Below, piece by piece: positions 16,889 to 25,862 of a stretch of 64,000 bases of DNA (its first letter is position 1; each line of letters opens with the position of its first letter). Source of the DNA: Halovulum marinum (lineage in GTDB: Bacteria > Pseudomonadota > Alphaproteobacteria > Rhodobacterales > Rhodobacteraceae); NCBI RefSeq assembly GCF_009697225.1, contig NZ_WIND01000003.1, positions 1 to 64,000 of the forward strand. The letters are read 5' to 3'. The position numbers and the translations under genes were made by a program. The notes under the pieces were generated by a model, which was not told the origin of the DNA, did not search any database, and saw only the letters and a list, made by a program, of their open reading frames with translations.

Positions 16889-17029
16889 TTGTCAATAATT
16901 AATACAGCAGAGGCGGGTCAAAGGGGGACTTGTCATAACCCGTATCGCGTGCTTCAACAGTGACTCGCCGCGTATGGGCAAGGATCGTGTTCTCCGGAGG
17001 GGCGCATTTTACGTCAGGTTGTCATACAA
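16889..17029. promoter_or_regulatory. Divergent promoter region with repeated TTGTCA boxes (candidate GntR sites)
   Basis: The 295-base gap between the TAXI gene and the first GntR gene is A+T-richer and carries TTGTCA three times: 16889-16894, 16930-16935 and 17019-17024. The third is part of a perfect dyad, TTGTCATACAA (TTGT-N3-ACAA, 17019-17029), the spacing typical of FCD-subfamily GntR operators. The second is TTGTCATAAC. On the minus strand the first box reads TTGACA and could be a -35 element for the TAXI operon. Binding by either downstream GntR protein is inferred. Confidence 0.5.
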
Positions 17030-17058
17030 TCGTCCCGCTTGCTGCGATAAGGGTCCGT

Positions 17059-17814
17059 ATGGATGACAATCCCGCCATCGGCGATCCGCTTGCCCGCGGC
17101 GCGACGCTCAGCGACCAGGTTTCCCGGGCGCTGCGCGACGGCATCACCGACGGCGCCTGGCCCGTGGGCACAGGGTTGCCGTCGGAGGCCGCGCTTGCGC
17201 GCGAGATGCAGGTGAGCCGCACCGTGATCCGCGAAGCGGTGTCGCGGCTGAAGGCAGAGGGACTGCTGTCCAGCCGCCAGGGCCGCGGGACTGTCGTGGC
17301 CAGCGACCGCCCGCGCCGCGGTTTTGCTATCGATGCGGACGACATGGCGAACCTTCGCAAGCTGTCGCAGATCCTCGAGCTGCGCCTCGGCCTCGAGGTC
17401 GAGGCGGCGGCCCTTGCCGCGCGGCGCCGCGGCGCGCGCGACCTGGCCGAGATCGCCGCCGCGCGCGATGCGTTCCGGCAGGCCGCCGCCGCCGCCGCGC
17501 CGGACATCCGCGCGGGCGTCGCGGCGGATCTGCGCTTTCACCGCGCGATCTGCGCGGCCACCGGCAACGACTACTACATCGACCTGTTCGCCTGTCTCTC
17601 CGCCAGCCTGAGGGAAACCGTCGCCGCCGGCCGGCAGCAGGCGATAAGGCGGGGCGGCGCCGGCCGCGCCGCCGCCGCCGAGCACGACGGCATCCTGCAC
17701 GCGATCGAGGCGGGCGACGCCATCGCCGCCGGCGCGCAGATGCGCCGCCACCTGACCGACGCCAGCGACCGCCTGCTGGGGCAGCTGCGCGACCGCGGCC
17801 GGGGCCGGTCATGA
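17059..17814 (+). CDS. GntR-family regulator, FCD subfamily (first of a pair)
   Basis: 251-residue regulator. The winged helix spans about residues 15-80 with LPSEAALAREMQVSRTVIRE and the wing RQGRGTVVA. The FCD effector domain follows (ILELRLGLEVEAAALAA to the C-terminus) with DLRFHRAICAATGN containing the conserved metal/ligand residues. The ATG at 17059 (MDDNPAIG) is preferred because longer in-frame starts would put the candidate operator inside the gene. Its stop overlaps the next GntR start as ATGA. Confidence 0.88.
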   Translation: MDDNPAIGDPLARGATLSDQVSRALRDGITDGAWPVGTGLPSEAALAREMQVSRTVIREAVSRLKAEGLLSSRQGRGTVVASDRPRRGFAIDADDMANLRKLSQILELRLGLEVEAAALAARRRGARDLAEIAAARDAFRQAAAAAAPDIRAGVAADLRFHRAICAATGNDYYIDLFACLSASLRETVAAGRQQAIRRGGAGRAAAAEHDGILHAIEAGDAIAAGAQMRRHLTDASDRLLGQLRDRGRGRS

Positions 17815-18545
17815 TCGGCGCGGGCGACGGCGGCCTGCCGACGCTGCGGATCCGCAAGCGGGTGACGCTGACCGACCAGCTGTACGGGCAGATCCTCGAG
17901 CAGATCGTGTCCGGCGCGCTGAAGGAGGGCGAGAAACTGCCGTCCGAGCACCAGATTTGCGACGCCTTCGCGGTGTCGCGCCCGGTGGTGCGCGAGGCGC
18001 TGCGCAAGCTGCGCGACGACGGGTTGATCGAGGCGCGGCGCGGCGTCGGCTCGTTCGTGCGCCGCCGTCCGCCGCAGGGGCTGATCCAGTTCGCCCCGGC
18101 CGACAGCGTCGCCGGGCTGATGCGCGCGATCGAGGCGCGGATGACGGTCGAGAAGGCCACCGCGCGCTATGCCGCGATCCGCGCCGGTGCCGAGCAGATC
18201 GACCGGATCGAGGCGGCGCTGATCGCGCTGGAGGCCAGCATGCGGGCGCGCGCGCCGTCGCGGGACGCCGACTTCGCCTTCCACCTGGCGGTGGCCGAGG
18301 CCAGCGGCAACGAGGCCTTCGTGACGATGCTGAACGCCACCCGCGAGTCGACCGAGCGCGCGATCGAGGTCGCGCAGAGCATCACCCGCGGCGGCTCGCA
18401 GGCGCGGATCGAGCGGGTGATGCGCGAGCACCGCCAGATCTTCGACGCCATCGCCGGCCGCGACGCCGACGCCGCCGGGCTGGCGATGGCCTACCACCTG
18501 TTGCAGGCGCGCCAGCGCATCACCGACCACGCCCGCGAGGAATAG
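17811..18545 (+). CDS. GntR-family regulator, FCD subfamily (second of a pair)
   Basis: 244-residue FadR-like regulator coupled to the preceding GntR by an ATGA overlap. Its helix-turn-helix reads LPSEHQICDAFAVSRPVVRE and the wing ARRGVGSFV. The FCD domain has ADFAFHLAVAEASGNEAFV with the conserved D-x4-H and the later His in MREHRQIF. Two different FCD regulators in one transcript is uncommon and suggests heteromeric control or two effectors for the TAXI/ThDP/LarA-like locus. It ends three bases before the LarA-like gene. Confidence 0.88.
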   Translation: MIGAGDGGLPTLRIRKRVTLTDQLYGQILEQIVSGALKEGEKLPSEHQICDAFAVSRPVVREALRKLRDDGLIEARRGVGSFVRRRPPQGLIQFAPADSVAGLMRAIEARMTVEKATARYAAIRAGAEQIDRIEAALIALEASMRARAPSRDADFAFHLAVAEASGNEAFVTMLNATRESTERAIEVAQSITRGGSQARIERVMREHRQIFDAIAGRDADAAGLAMAYHLLQARQRITDHAREE

Positions 18546-18548
18546 CCC

Positions 18549-19892
18549 ATGACCCAAGCTTCGACCGCGACCGCCCGCCCGGCCTATGTCCGGCTGGTCG
18601 AGGACACGCCCCTGCCCCGCGTCGCCCTGTGCCGGCAGAGCTTTGCGGCCACGCGGATCGACGATCCGGTCGCCGCGCTGCGCCGGGCGCTGGCCGAGGC
18701 GCCCTGCACCGCCAGGATCCATCCGGGCATGACGGTCGCCGTCACCGCCGGCAGCCGCGGCATCGCCGCCTTCCCCGAATTGCTGCGCGGCATCGTCGCC
18801 GACCTGCGCGCGCGCGGCGCGCAGCCGTTCGTGGTGCCGGCGATGGGCAGCCACGGCGGCGCCACCGCCGAGGGCCAGACCCGGCTGCTGGCCAGTCTCG
18901 GCGTCACCGAGGCCAGCATCGGCTGCGCGATCCGCTCGTCGATGGACACGGTCGAGGTCGGCCGGCTCGACAACGGCATGTCGGTGCGCATCGACCGGCT
19001 GGCGCACGAGGCCGACGGCATCGTGCTGTTCAACCGGATCAAGCCGCACACCTCGTTCCGGGCGCCGAACGAGAGCGGGCTGGCGAAGATGCTGGCGATC
19101 GGTCTCGGCAAGCAGTCGGGGGCCGAGAACTGCCACGCCCGCGGCATCGACGCGGTGCCGGTCTACATCGATGCGATGGCGCGGATGAAGCTGGAGCGTT
19201 GCAAGGTGCTGTTCGGCGTCGGCACGGTCGAGAACGCCTACGACCAGCTGGGCCACATCGCGGTGCTGGACAGCGCCGGGCTGATCGAGGCCGAACAGCC
19301 GCTGCTGCGGCAGGCGATGGCGAACATGCCGCGGCTGCCGCTGGGGCCGGTCGACGCGCCGATGGCCGAGGGGCAGCTGGACGTGCTGGTGGTGGACCAG
19401 ATCGGCAAGGAATTCTCGGGCACCGGCATGGACCCGAACATCACCCACCGGTTCTCGTCGCCGAAGATGACGGCGACGCTGCACATCGCCCGGCTGGCGG
19501 CGCTGGAGCTGTCGCCGCGCAGCAACGGCAACGGCAACGGCGCGGCGCGCGCCGACGTGGTGACCGCACGGCTGGAGGCGGCGTTCGACCGCGAGGCGGT
19601 CTATGCCAACGCGCTGACCTCGACGGTGCTGGTGCAGGCGAAGATGCCGATGGTGATGCCCGACGACCGCACCGCGATCCAGACCGCGGTGCGGACCTGC
19701 GGCGCGGCCGACCTGTCGCGCCCGCGGCTGCTGCGCATTCCGAACACGCTGCACCTGGAGCATTTCTACGCCTCCGAGGCGATGCTGCCGGAGCTGGAGG
19801 CGCGCGGCAACGTGCAGGTGATCGGCCCGCCGCAGGACATGCGGTTCCGCGACGGTCTGCTGGCCGACCCGTGGCCGGAACCGGCCGCGTGA
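18549..19892 (+). CDS. LarA-like (lactate racemase domain) protein
   Basis: 447-residue protein related to the nickel-pincer racemase LarA. Seen: G100-S101-H102 in PAMGSHGGAT, His167 in NRIKPHTSF, Lys180 in GLAKMLAIG, Lys188 and His196 in ENCHARG. From memory, LarA uses His108, His174, Lys184 (cofactor attachment) and His200; the 65-residue His102-His167 and 16-residue Lys180-His196 spacings match well, so cofactor binding is plausible. LarA homologues racemise or epimerise 2-hydroxy acids. No larB/C/E cofactor-synthesis genes are in the window. It is co-transcribed with two GntR genes and divergent from the TRAP/ThDP operon, so it likely converts the imported 2-hydroxy acid. The natural substrate is unknown. 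Confidence 0.7.
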   Translation: MTQASTATARPAYVRLVEDTPLPRVALCRQSFAATRIDDPVAALRRALAEAPCTARIHPGMTVAVTAGSRGIAAFPELLRGIVADLRARGAQPFVVPAMGSHGGATAEGQTRLLASLGVTEASIGCAIRSSMDTVEVGRLDNGMSVRIDRLAHEADGIVLFNRIKPHTSFRAPNESGLAKMLAIGLGKQSGAENCHARGIDAVPVYIDAMARMKLERCKVLFGVGTVENAYDQLGHIAVLDSAGLIEAEQPLLRQAMANMPRLPLGPVDAPMAEGQLDVLVVDQIGKEFSGTGMDPNITHRFSSPKMTATLHIARLAALELSPRSNGNGNGAARADVVTARLEAAFDREAVYANALTSTVLVQAKMPMVMPDDRTAIQTAVRTCGAADLSRPRLLRIPNTLHLEHFYASEAMLPELEARGNVQVIGPPQDMRFRDGLLADPWPEPAA

Positions 19893-19898
19893 CACGGA

Positions 19899-19931
19899 TT
19901 ACACCGTGATTTCGTGAATTTCACCGTGTAA
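19899..19931. promoter_or_regulatory. Long inverted repeat downstream of the LarA-like gene
   Basis: TTACACCGTGA (19899-19909) and TCACCGTGTAA (19921-19931) form an 11-base inverted repeat with one mismatch and an 11-base A+T-rich loop. A shorter nested stem, CACGG/CCGTG (19893-19897/19904-19908), overlaps it. No T-tract follows, so it may be a terminator of a Rho-independent-like type or an operator for the kinase gene downstream. Confidence 0.45.
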
Positions 19932-20111
19932 ACCCTTTAAGACATTAGAATAAAACGGCAATCATTTCCTGAAACAGGGTTGACCGCGATCGTTCGCGCA
20001 TGGCGCACCGAACGCCGCGCCGGCGAGAACGCGCTGGCCGGGGCGCGCACCCGCGATATATGGACCGCCAGCGCATCCAACAGCCGGCGAGCGGGGCAAC
20101 CAGGGAGCATC

Positions 20112-23100
20112 GTGAGAAATCCGGATCAGACCCTCGACGGGTCGGGCTTCCTGAAGGGCGGCGGCGAACTTGGCGCAGCCATCCGGGCGCACGACTGGTC
20201 CGCATCGCCGCTCGGCCCGGCGCACCGGTGGCCGCAAAGCCTGAAGACGGCCGTCCGCATCATGCTGACGTCGCGCCAGCCGATCTGGATCGGTTGGGGC
20301 AAGGACCTGACCTATCTCTACAACGACGCCTACAAGTCGGTGATCGGCGGCCGGCACCCGGCCGCGCTGGGCCGGCCGATCCGCGAGGTCTGGCCCGAGA
20401 TCTGGGACGAGATCAAGCCGCTGCTGGCCACCGCGATGCAGGGCGACGAGGGCGTCTACGTCGAGAACCAGATGCTGATCATGGAGCGCAACGGCTATCC
20501 GGAGGAGACCTACTACACCTTCTCGTTCAGCCCGATACCGGACGACGACGGCGGTGTCGGCGGCATCATCTGCGCGAGCACCGACGACACGCCGGGCATC
20601 ATTGGCAAGCGCCAGCTTGCGCTGCTGCGCGAGGTGGCGGCGGAAACCGTGGACGCGACCGATGCCGGCGATGCCTGCCGGCGCGCCGCCGGGGCGCTGG
20701 CCGCGATCCCGCAGGACGTCCCCTTCGCCGCCATCTACCTGCAGGAGAACGAGGGACTGGAACGCGCCGCGGTCGCCGGACTGCCCGACGGGGACCGGCG
20801 TCTGTTTCCGGACCGGGTCGATACGGGCCGCCACCTGGTCTGGCCGTTCGCCTCGGTGCTGGAGCTGGACGAAGCGGTGTCGGTCGATCTTGCCGGGGTG
20901 GCGGGCGAGGCGCCGCTGCCGACCGGCCCCTGGCCGCTGCCGCCGGCGCAGGCGCTCGTGCTGCCGCTTGCCGGCACCGACGGCACCGCGCCGCGCGGCG
21001 TGCTGGTCGCCGGGCTGAACCCGTACCGCACGCTCGACGAAAGCTACGAGGGGTTTCTGGCCCTGCTTGCCGGCCAGGTCGGATCTGCCATCGCCAAGGC
21101 CGAGGCGTTCGAGGCCGAGCGGCGCCGGGCCGCGGCGCTGGCCGAGATCGACAAGGCCAAGACGGTGTTCTTTTCCAACGTCAGCCATGAGTTCCGGACC
21201 CCGCTGACTCTGATGCTGGGCCCGCTCGAGGACGTGCTGGGGCAGCCGCAGTCGATCGCGCCCGAGCAGCACCGGCAACTCAGGATGGCGCAGCGGAACG
21301 CGCAGCGCCTGCTGCGGCTGGTGAACTCGCTTCTGGATTTCGCCCGCATCGAATCGGGCCGGGTGCGGGCGTGCTACCAGCCGACCGACCTGGGCGCGCT
21401 GACCGCCGACCTGGTGTCGTCGTTCCGCGCCGCGACCGACCGGGCCGGCATCGCGTTGACCGTCGAGCACGCGCTGCCCGAACCCGTCCATGTCGACCGC
21501 GACATGTGGGAGAAGATCGTCCTGAACCTGCTGTCGAACGCGTTCAAGTTCACGCTGGACGGCGGGATCGCGGTGCGGCTGGCCGCGCAGGACGGGCGCG
21601 CGGTGCTGACAGTCCGCGACACCGGCACCGGCATCCCCGCGTCCGAACTGCCGCGCCTGTTCGACCGGTTCCACCGCGTCGAGGGGGCGCAGGGACGGTC
21701 CTTCGAGGGCACCGGGATCGGCCTGTCGCTGGTCAGGGAACTGGTGGAACAGCATTCCGGCACCATCGACGTCGCCAGCGACGAGGGCGTCGGCACCACC
21801 GTCACCGTCGCCATTCCGCTGGGCACCGCGCACCTGCCGGCAGAACGGATCGCGGCGGCCGCGTCCGCGCCGGGGGATGCGAACCTGCGCCAGCCGTTCG
21901 TCGAGGAAGCCCTGCGCTGGCTGCCCGACGAGACCGCGCCCGGCGCCGAGCGGCTGGCGAGCGAGATCATCGCCGACGCCGACGAGTTGCCACGCGCGCC
22001 GGCGCCGGAACGCACCGGCGCGCGGATCGTGCTGGCCGACGACAATGCGGACCTGCGGCTGTACCTGACCCGGCTGCTGGAAGCGGACCGGCACGAGGTG
22101 ATCGCGGTCGCGAACGGCGAGGCGGCGCTGCGGGCGGTGCGCGATCAGCGGCCGTCGCTGGTGATCAGCGACGTGATGATGCCGCGGATGAACGGCTTCG
22201 AGCTGCTGCAGGCGCTGCGGGCGGACCCCGATCTGGGCGATTTGCCGGTGCTGCTGCTGTCGGCGCGCGCCGGCGAGGAGTCGCGGGTCGCCGGGCTCGA
22301 CGCCGGCGCCGACGACTACCTGACCAAGCCGTTTTCGGCGCGCGAGCTGGTCGCCCGCGTGGACTCGCTGATCTCGCTGTACCGGGTGCGGCGCGAGGCC
22401 GGCGAGACGCTGCGCGAGAGCGAGGCGCGGTTCCGCAACATCGCCGATCATTCGCCGCTGATGATGTGGGTCACCGGGCCCGACGGTCGGTGCACCTACC
22501 TGAACCGGTCCTGGTACGAGTTCACCGGGCAGCGGCGCGAAGAGGCCGAGGGCTTCGGCTGGCTCACGGCGGTGCATCCGGACGACCGGGACTGGTCGGA
22601 ACGCAGGTTCAGGGAGGCGAATTCCCGGCAGCAGGCATTCCGGCTCGAGTACCGGCTGCGGCACCGGGACGGCAGCTATCGCTGGGCGATCGACGCGGCG
22701 GCGCCGCGGTTCGGCGCCGACGGCACCTTCCTGGGATACGTCGGCTCGGTGCTCGACATCGACGCGCACAAGCGCCAGGAGGCGCTGCAGTCGCTGCAGA
22801 ACACGCTGCTGGAGCTGGCGCTCAAGGATCAGCCGCTCGACCAAGTGTTGGACGAGCTGGTGCGCTCGCTGCAGGGGTCGCTGGGCCGCGACACCGCCTG
22901 CTCGATCCTGCTGGCGGACCCGCGGGGGCGGCGCCTGCGCCACGGCGCGGCGGTCGGCCTGCCGGAGGCCTACTCCGAGGCGGTCGACGGCATCGAGATC
23001 GGCCCCCGCGCCGGATCCTGCGGCACCGCCGCCTACCGCAAGACGCCGGTGCATGTCGCCGACATCACCGCCGATCCGCTGTGGCAGGATTTCCGCAGCC

Positions 23101-25274
23101 TCGCCGCGCAGCTGGATTTCCGCTCGTGCTGGTCGCGCCCGATCCTGGGCAGCCACGGCAACGTGCTGGGCACCTTCGCGATCTACGCGGTGGAGGCGCG
23201 CGAGCCGTCGCCGCGGGAGGAAGGCTTTCTCGAGCTGGTGTCGCAGACCGCGGCGCTGGTGCTGGAGCGGTACGACGTGCGGCAGGCGCTGGACGACCAG
23301 CGCCGCCTGCTGGAGACGCTGAACCGCACCGGCGCCGGGCTGGCCGGCGAGCTGGACCTGGATGCGCTGGTGCAGCTGGTGACCGACGCGGGGGTGGACC
23401 TGACCGGGGCGCAGTTCGGCGCGTTCTTCTACAACGTCACCGACGCGCGCGGCGACAGCTACACGCTCTACAGCCTGTCGGGCGTGGACAAGGAGGCGTT
23501 CGAGACCTTCCCGATGCCGCGCAAGACCAGGGTGTTCGGGCCGACCTTCGACGGCACCGGCATCATCCACTCCGACGACATCACCAGGGATCCGCGCTAC
23601 GGCCAGAACGCGCCGTACCATGGCATGCCCGAGGGGCACCTGCCGGTGCGCAGCTATCTTGCGGTGCCGGTGGTGTCCCGCTCCGGCGAGGTCATCGGCG
23701 GGCTGTTCTTCGGGCACGAGGACGTCGCGCGGTTCACCGCCCACCACGAACAGCTGATGGCCGGCGTGGCCGCGCAGGCGGCGATTGCGATCGACAACGC
23801 CCGGCTGTACCAGTCGGCCCGGCACGAGCTGGAGGCACGGCGCTTCACCGAGCGCGCGCTGCGCAGCACGCAGAACGACCTGGAGGTGGCGCGCGAACGG
23901 ATGGAACTGGCGCTGGCCGCGGGGGCGATCATCGGCACCTGGGTCTGGCACATCCCCAGCGACACGTTCACCGCCGACGAGCGCTTTGCCAGGGCGTTCG
24001 GCCTGGATCCGGAGCGCTGCCACGATGGCATCACCATCGCCGAGGCCGCGGCCTCGATCCATCCCGACGACCGGGACGCGGTCGAGCGGCTGATCGAGAA
24101 GACGTTGCAGGACTGCGGTTCCTACCGCGCCGAGTACCGGGTCCGGCACGCCGACGGAACCTACCGCTGGGTCGAGGCCAACGGCCGGTGCGAGCTGGAC
24201 GACGACGGCAACCCCACGCGCTTTCCCGGCGTGCTGATCGACATCGAGCAGCGCCGGCAGATCGAGACCGACCTGCAGAAGCGCGAGGCGGACCTCGCCC
24301 TGCTGCTCGACGCGACCGCCGAAGGGTTCTACGCCGTCGACACCGAGGGCCGCGCCACGCGCTGCAACGCGGCGTTCCTGCGGATGATGGGCTTCGCCAG
24401 CGAGCAGGAGCTGCTGGGCCGCAAGCTGCACGACGAGATCCACCATTCGCACCCGGACGGGACGCACTACCCGGCCGACGCCTGCCCGATCTACCGCACC
24501 GCCCGCACCGGCGAGCCGGCCCATGTGGACAGCGAGGTGTTCTTCCGCACCGACGGCTCGTCGTTCCCGGTGGAGTACTGGGTGCGGCCGGTGGTCTGGC
24601 AGGGCGAGCTGCAGGGCGCGGTCTGCAACTTCGCCGACATCAGCGAGCGCAAGCGCGCCGAGGAGGCCCGGCAGCTGCTGCTGCGCGAGCTCAATCACCG
24701 GGTCAAGAACCTGTTCTCGATCACCGCCGGGATGGTGAACATGACCGCGCGCCGGGCGGGCAGCGTCGACGAGATGGCCGCGTCGCTGCACGGCCGGCTG
24801 CTGGCGCTTGCCCGCGCACACGAGCTGATCGGATCGTCGATCTCGGCCAACCGGTCGCATTCCGCGCCGACCCAGCTTGCGCCGCTGATCGAGCGGATCA
24901 TGACGCCGCATGTCGGCGGCAGGCCGGACGCGATGCACCTGTCCGGCCCGCCGGTCCCCGTGGGGCCGTCGGCGGCGACCAGTTTCGCGCTGATCTTCCA
25001 CGAGCTGGCGACGAACGCCGCCAAGTACGGTGCGCTGTCGTCGGCCACCGGGTCCGTCGCCATCGCGTGGGAGCACACCGGCGACGGCCTGCGCCTGACC
25101 TGGACGGAGACCGGCGGCCCCGCGGTGCAGGGCGAGCCGGTGCGTGGCGGGTTCGGCAGCCAGCTGGCACGGCTGAGTGCCTCGGGCCAGCTGGGCGGGA
25201 CAATAGACTACGAGTGGTCGAGAGACGGCGTGAAGATATATCTTTCGGCGGCGAACGACCGCCTTGCCCATTGA
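20112..25274 (+). CDS. Giant hybrid sensor kinase with two kinase cores
   Basis: 1,720 residues from a GTG at 20112 with GGGA just upstream; the frame is open from 19980, so an earlier start is possible. Domains: PAS (about 30-160), divergent GAF (175-340), HisKA with FFSNVSHEFRTPL (His359), HATPase_c (NLLSNAFKF, DTGTGIP, GTGIGLSL), receiver domain (Asp687 in VISDVMMPRMNG, Lys in YLTKPFS), PAS (770-887), GAF (900-1053), GAF (1070-1237), PAS (1263-1387), PAS (1393-1520), then an HWE/HisKA_2 core with RELNHRVKNLF (His1529) and HELATNAAKYGAL. No membrane segment or signal peptide is apparent, so a cytosolic multi-input sensor is expected. Two unrelated kinase classes in one chain are unusual; a single-domain regulator follows. 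Confidence 0.92.
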   Translation: MRNPDQTLDGSGFLKGGGELGAAIRAHDWSASPLGPAHRWPQSLKTAVRIMLTSRQPIWIGWGKDLTYLYNDAYKSVIGGRHPAALGRPIREVWPEIWDEIKPLLATAMQGDEGVYVENQMLIMERNGYPEETYYTFSFSPIPDDDGGVGGIICASTDDTPGIIGKRQLALLREVAAETVDATDAGDACRRAAGALAAIPQDVPFAAIYLQENEGLERAAVAGLPDGDRRLFPDRVDTGRHLVWPFASVLELDEAVSVDLAGVAGEAPLPTGPWPLPPAQALVLPLAGTDGTAPRGVLVAGLNPYRTLDESYEGFLALLAGQVGSAIAKAEAFEAERRRAAALAEIDKAKTVFFSNVSHEFRTPLTLMLGPLEDVLGQPQSIAPEQHRQLRMAQRNAQRLLRLVNSLLDFARIESGRVRACYQPTDLGALTADLVSSFRAATDRAGIALTVEHALPEPVHVDRDMWEKIVLNLLSNAFKFTLDGGIAVRLAAQDGRAVLTVRDTGTGIPASELPRLFDRFHRVEGAQGRSFEGTGIGLSLVRELVEQHSGTIDVASDEGVGTTVTVAIPLGTAHLPAERIAAAASAPGDANLRQPFVEEALRWLPDETAPGAERLASEIIADADELPRAPAPERTGARIVLADDNADLRLYLTRLLEADRHEVIAVANGEAALRAVRDQRPSLVISDVMMPRMNGFELLQALRADPDLGDLPVLLLSARAGEESRVAGLDAGADDYLTKPFSARELVARVDSLISLYRVRREAGETLRESEARFRNIADHSPLMMWVTGPDGRCTYLNRSWYEFTGQRREEAEGFGWLTAVHPDDRDWSERRFREANSRQQAFRLEYRLRHRDGSYRWAIDAAAPRFGADGTFLGYVGSVLDIDAHKRQEALQSLQNTLLELALKDQPLDQVLDELVRSLQGSLGRDTACSILLADPRGRRLRHGAAVGLPEAYSEAVDGIEIGPRAGSCGTAAYRKTPVHVADITADPLWQDFRSLAAQLDFRSCWSRPILGSHGNVLGTFAIYAVEAREPSPREEGFLELVSQTAALVLERYDVRQALDDQRRLLETLNRTGAGLAGELDLDALVQLVTDAGVDLTGAQFGAFFYNVTDARGDSYTLYSLSGVDKEAFETFPMPRKTRVFGPTFDGTGIIHSDDITRDPRYGQNAPYHGMPEGHLPVRSYLAVPVVSRSGEVIGGLFFGHEDVARFTAHHEQLMAGVAAQAAIAIDNARLYQSARHELEARRFTERALRSTQNDLEVARERMELALAAGAIIGTWVWHIPSDTFTADERFARAFGLDPERCHDGITIAEAAASIHPDDRDAVERLIEKTLQDCGSYRAEYRVRHADGTYRWVEANGRCELDDDGNPTRFPGVLIDIEQRRQIETDLQKREADLALLLDATAEGFYAVDTEGRATRCNAAFLRMMGFASEQELLGRKLHDEIHHSHPDGTHYPADACPIYRTARTGEPAHVDSEVFFRTDGSSFPVEYWVRPVVWQGELQGAVCNFADISERKRAEEARQLLLRELNHRVKNLFSITAGMVNMTARRAGSVDEMAASLHGRLLALARAHELIGSSISANRSHSAPTQLAPLIERIMTPHVGGRPDAMHLSGPPVPVGPSAATSFALIFHELATNAAKYGALSSATGSVAIAWEHTGDGLRLTWTETGGPAVQGEPVRGGFGSQLARLSASGQLGGTIDYEWSRDGVKIYLSAANDRLAH

Positions 25275-25299
25275 CGCAACATGGTGGACCATTCCGAGA

Positions 25300-25674
25300 A
25301 TGTCAGAAGTCGTCTGTGACCTCCGGGGCGCGCGCATCCTGATCGTGGAAGACGAGCCCTTCATCGCCCTCGACATCGCCTATGGTGTCGAGCAGGTCGG
25401 CGGCACCCCCGTCGGCCCGGCCAGCACCGTCGCGCAGGCGCTGAGGATTCTGGAGCGGGAACAGGTCGACGGCGCGATCGTCGACGTCGACCTGCCGGAC
25501 GGCACCATCGGCCCGGTGCTGGAGCGGTTGCGCCCGGACGTGCCGGTGGTGGTGCATACCGGCGTGGGCCTGCCCGAGCCGCTGCGGCAGGCCTTTCCCG
25601 ACGTCGAGGTGTTCGGCAAGCCGACCGCGCCCGAGGTGCTCGCCGCGCGGCTGGTGGCCGATCCCGACGGCTGA
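25300..25674 (+). CDS. Single-domain response regulator
   Basis: 124-residue receiver domain with no output domain. It has the acidic pair in LIVEDEPFIALDIA, the phospho-acceptor Asp in AIVDVDLPDG and the conserved Lys in VFGKPTAP. It starts 25 bases after the giant kinase stop, so it is very likely its partner. HWE-type kinases often act with such single-domain regulators. The start MSEVVCD is chosen over a GTG-like upstream start because homology begins only there; the ribosome site is weak. Confidence 0.85.
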   Translation: MSEVVCDLRGARILIVEDEPFIALDIAYGVEQVGGTPVGPASTVAQALRILEREQVDGAIVDVDLPDGTIGPVLERLRPDVPVVVHTGVGLPEPLRQAFPDVEVFGKPTAPEVLAARLVADPDG

Positions 25675-25862
25675 CCGGTGCGCGGCCGGCCTGGCCCGCG
25701 CCTTCGCGCCGATTTCCGACAGACCCGTCCGCCCGCGGATCGCCCGGCCCCGCCGTCGATGCCGTCGATGCCGTCGCGTGCGGCGCCCGGGATCCGTACT
25801 CATGAACGGGATTCGCGATACGCGGACGGCGTGACTCACTGTCTCCGAGTCCGAAGGCAGGG

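Noticed and set aside
19962-25376. 1,804-residue open frame antisense to the giant kinase
   Set aside because: It lies wholly antisense to a protein with clear PAS, GAF and kinase motifs. Its composition is His/Gln/Arg-rich and repetitive, the usual result of G+C-rich codon bias read backwards.
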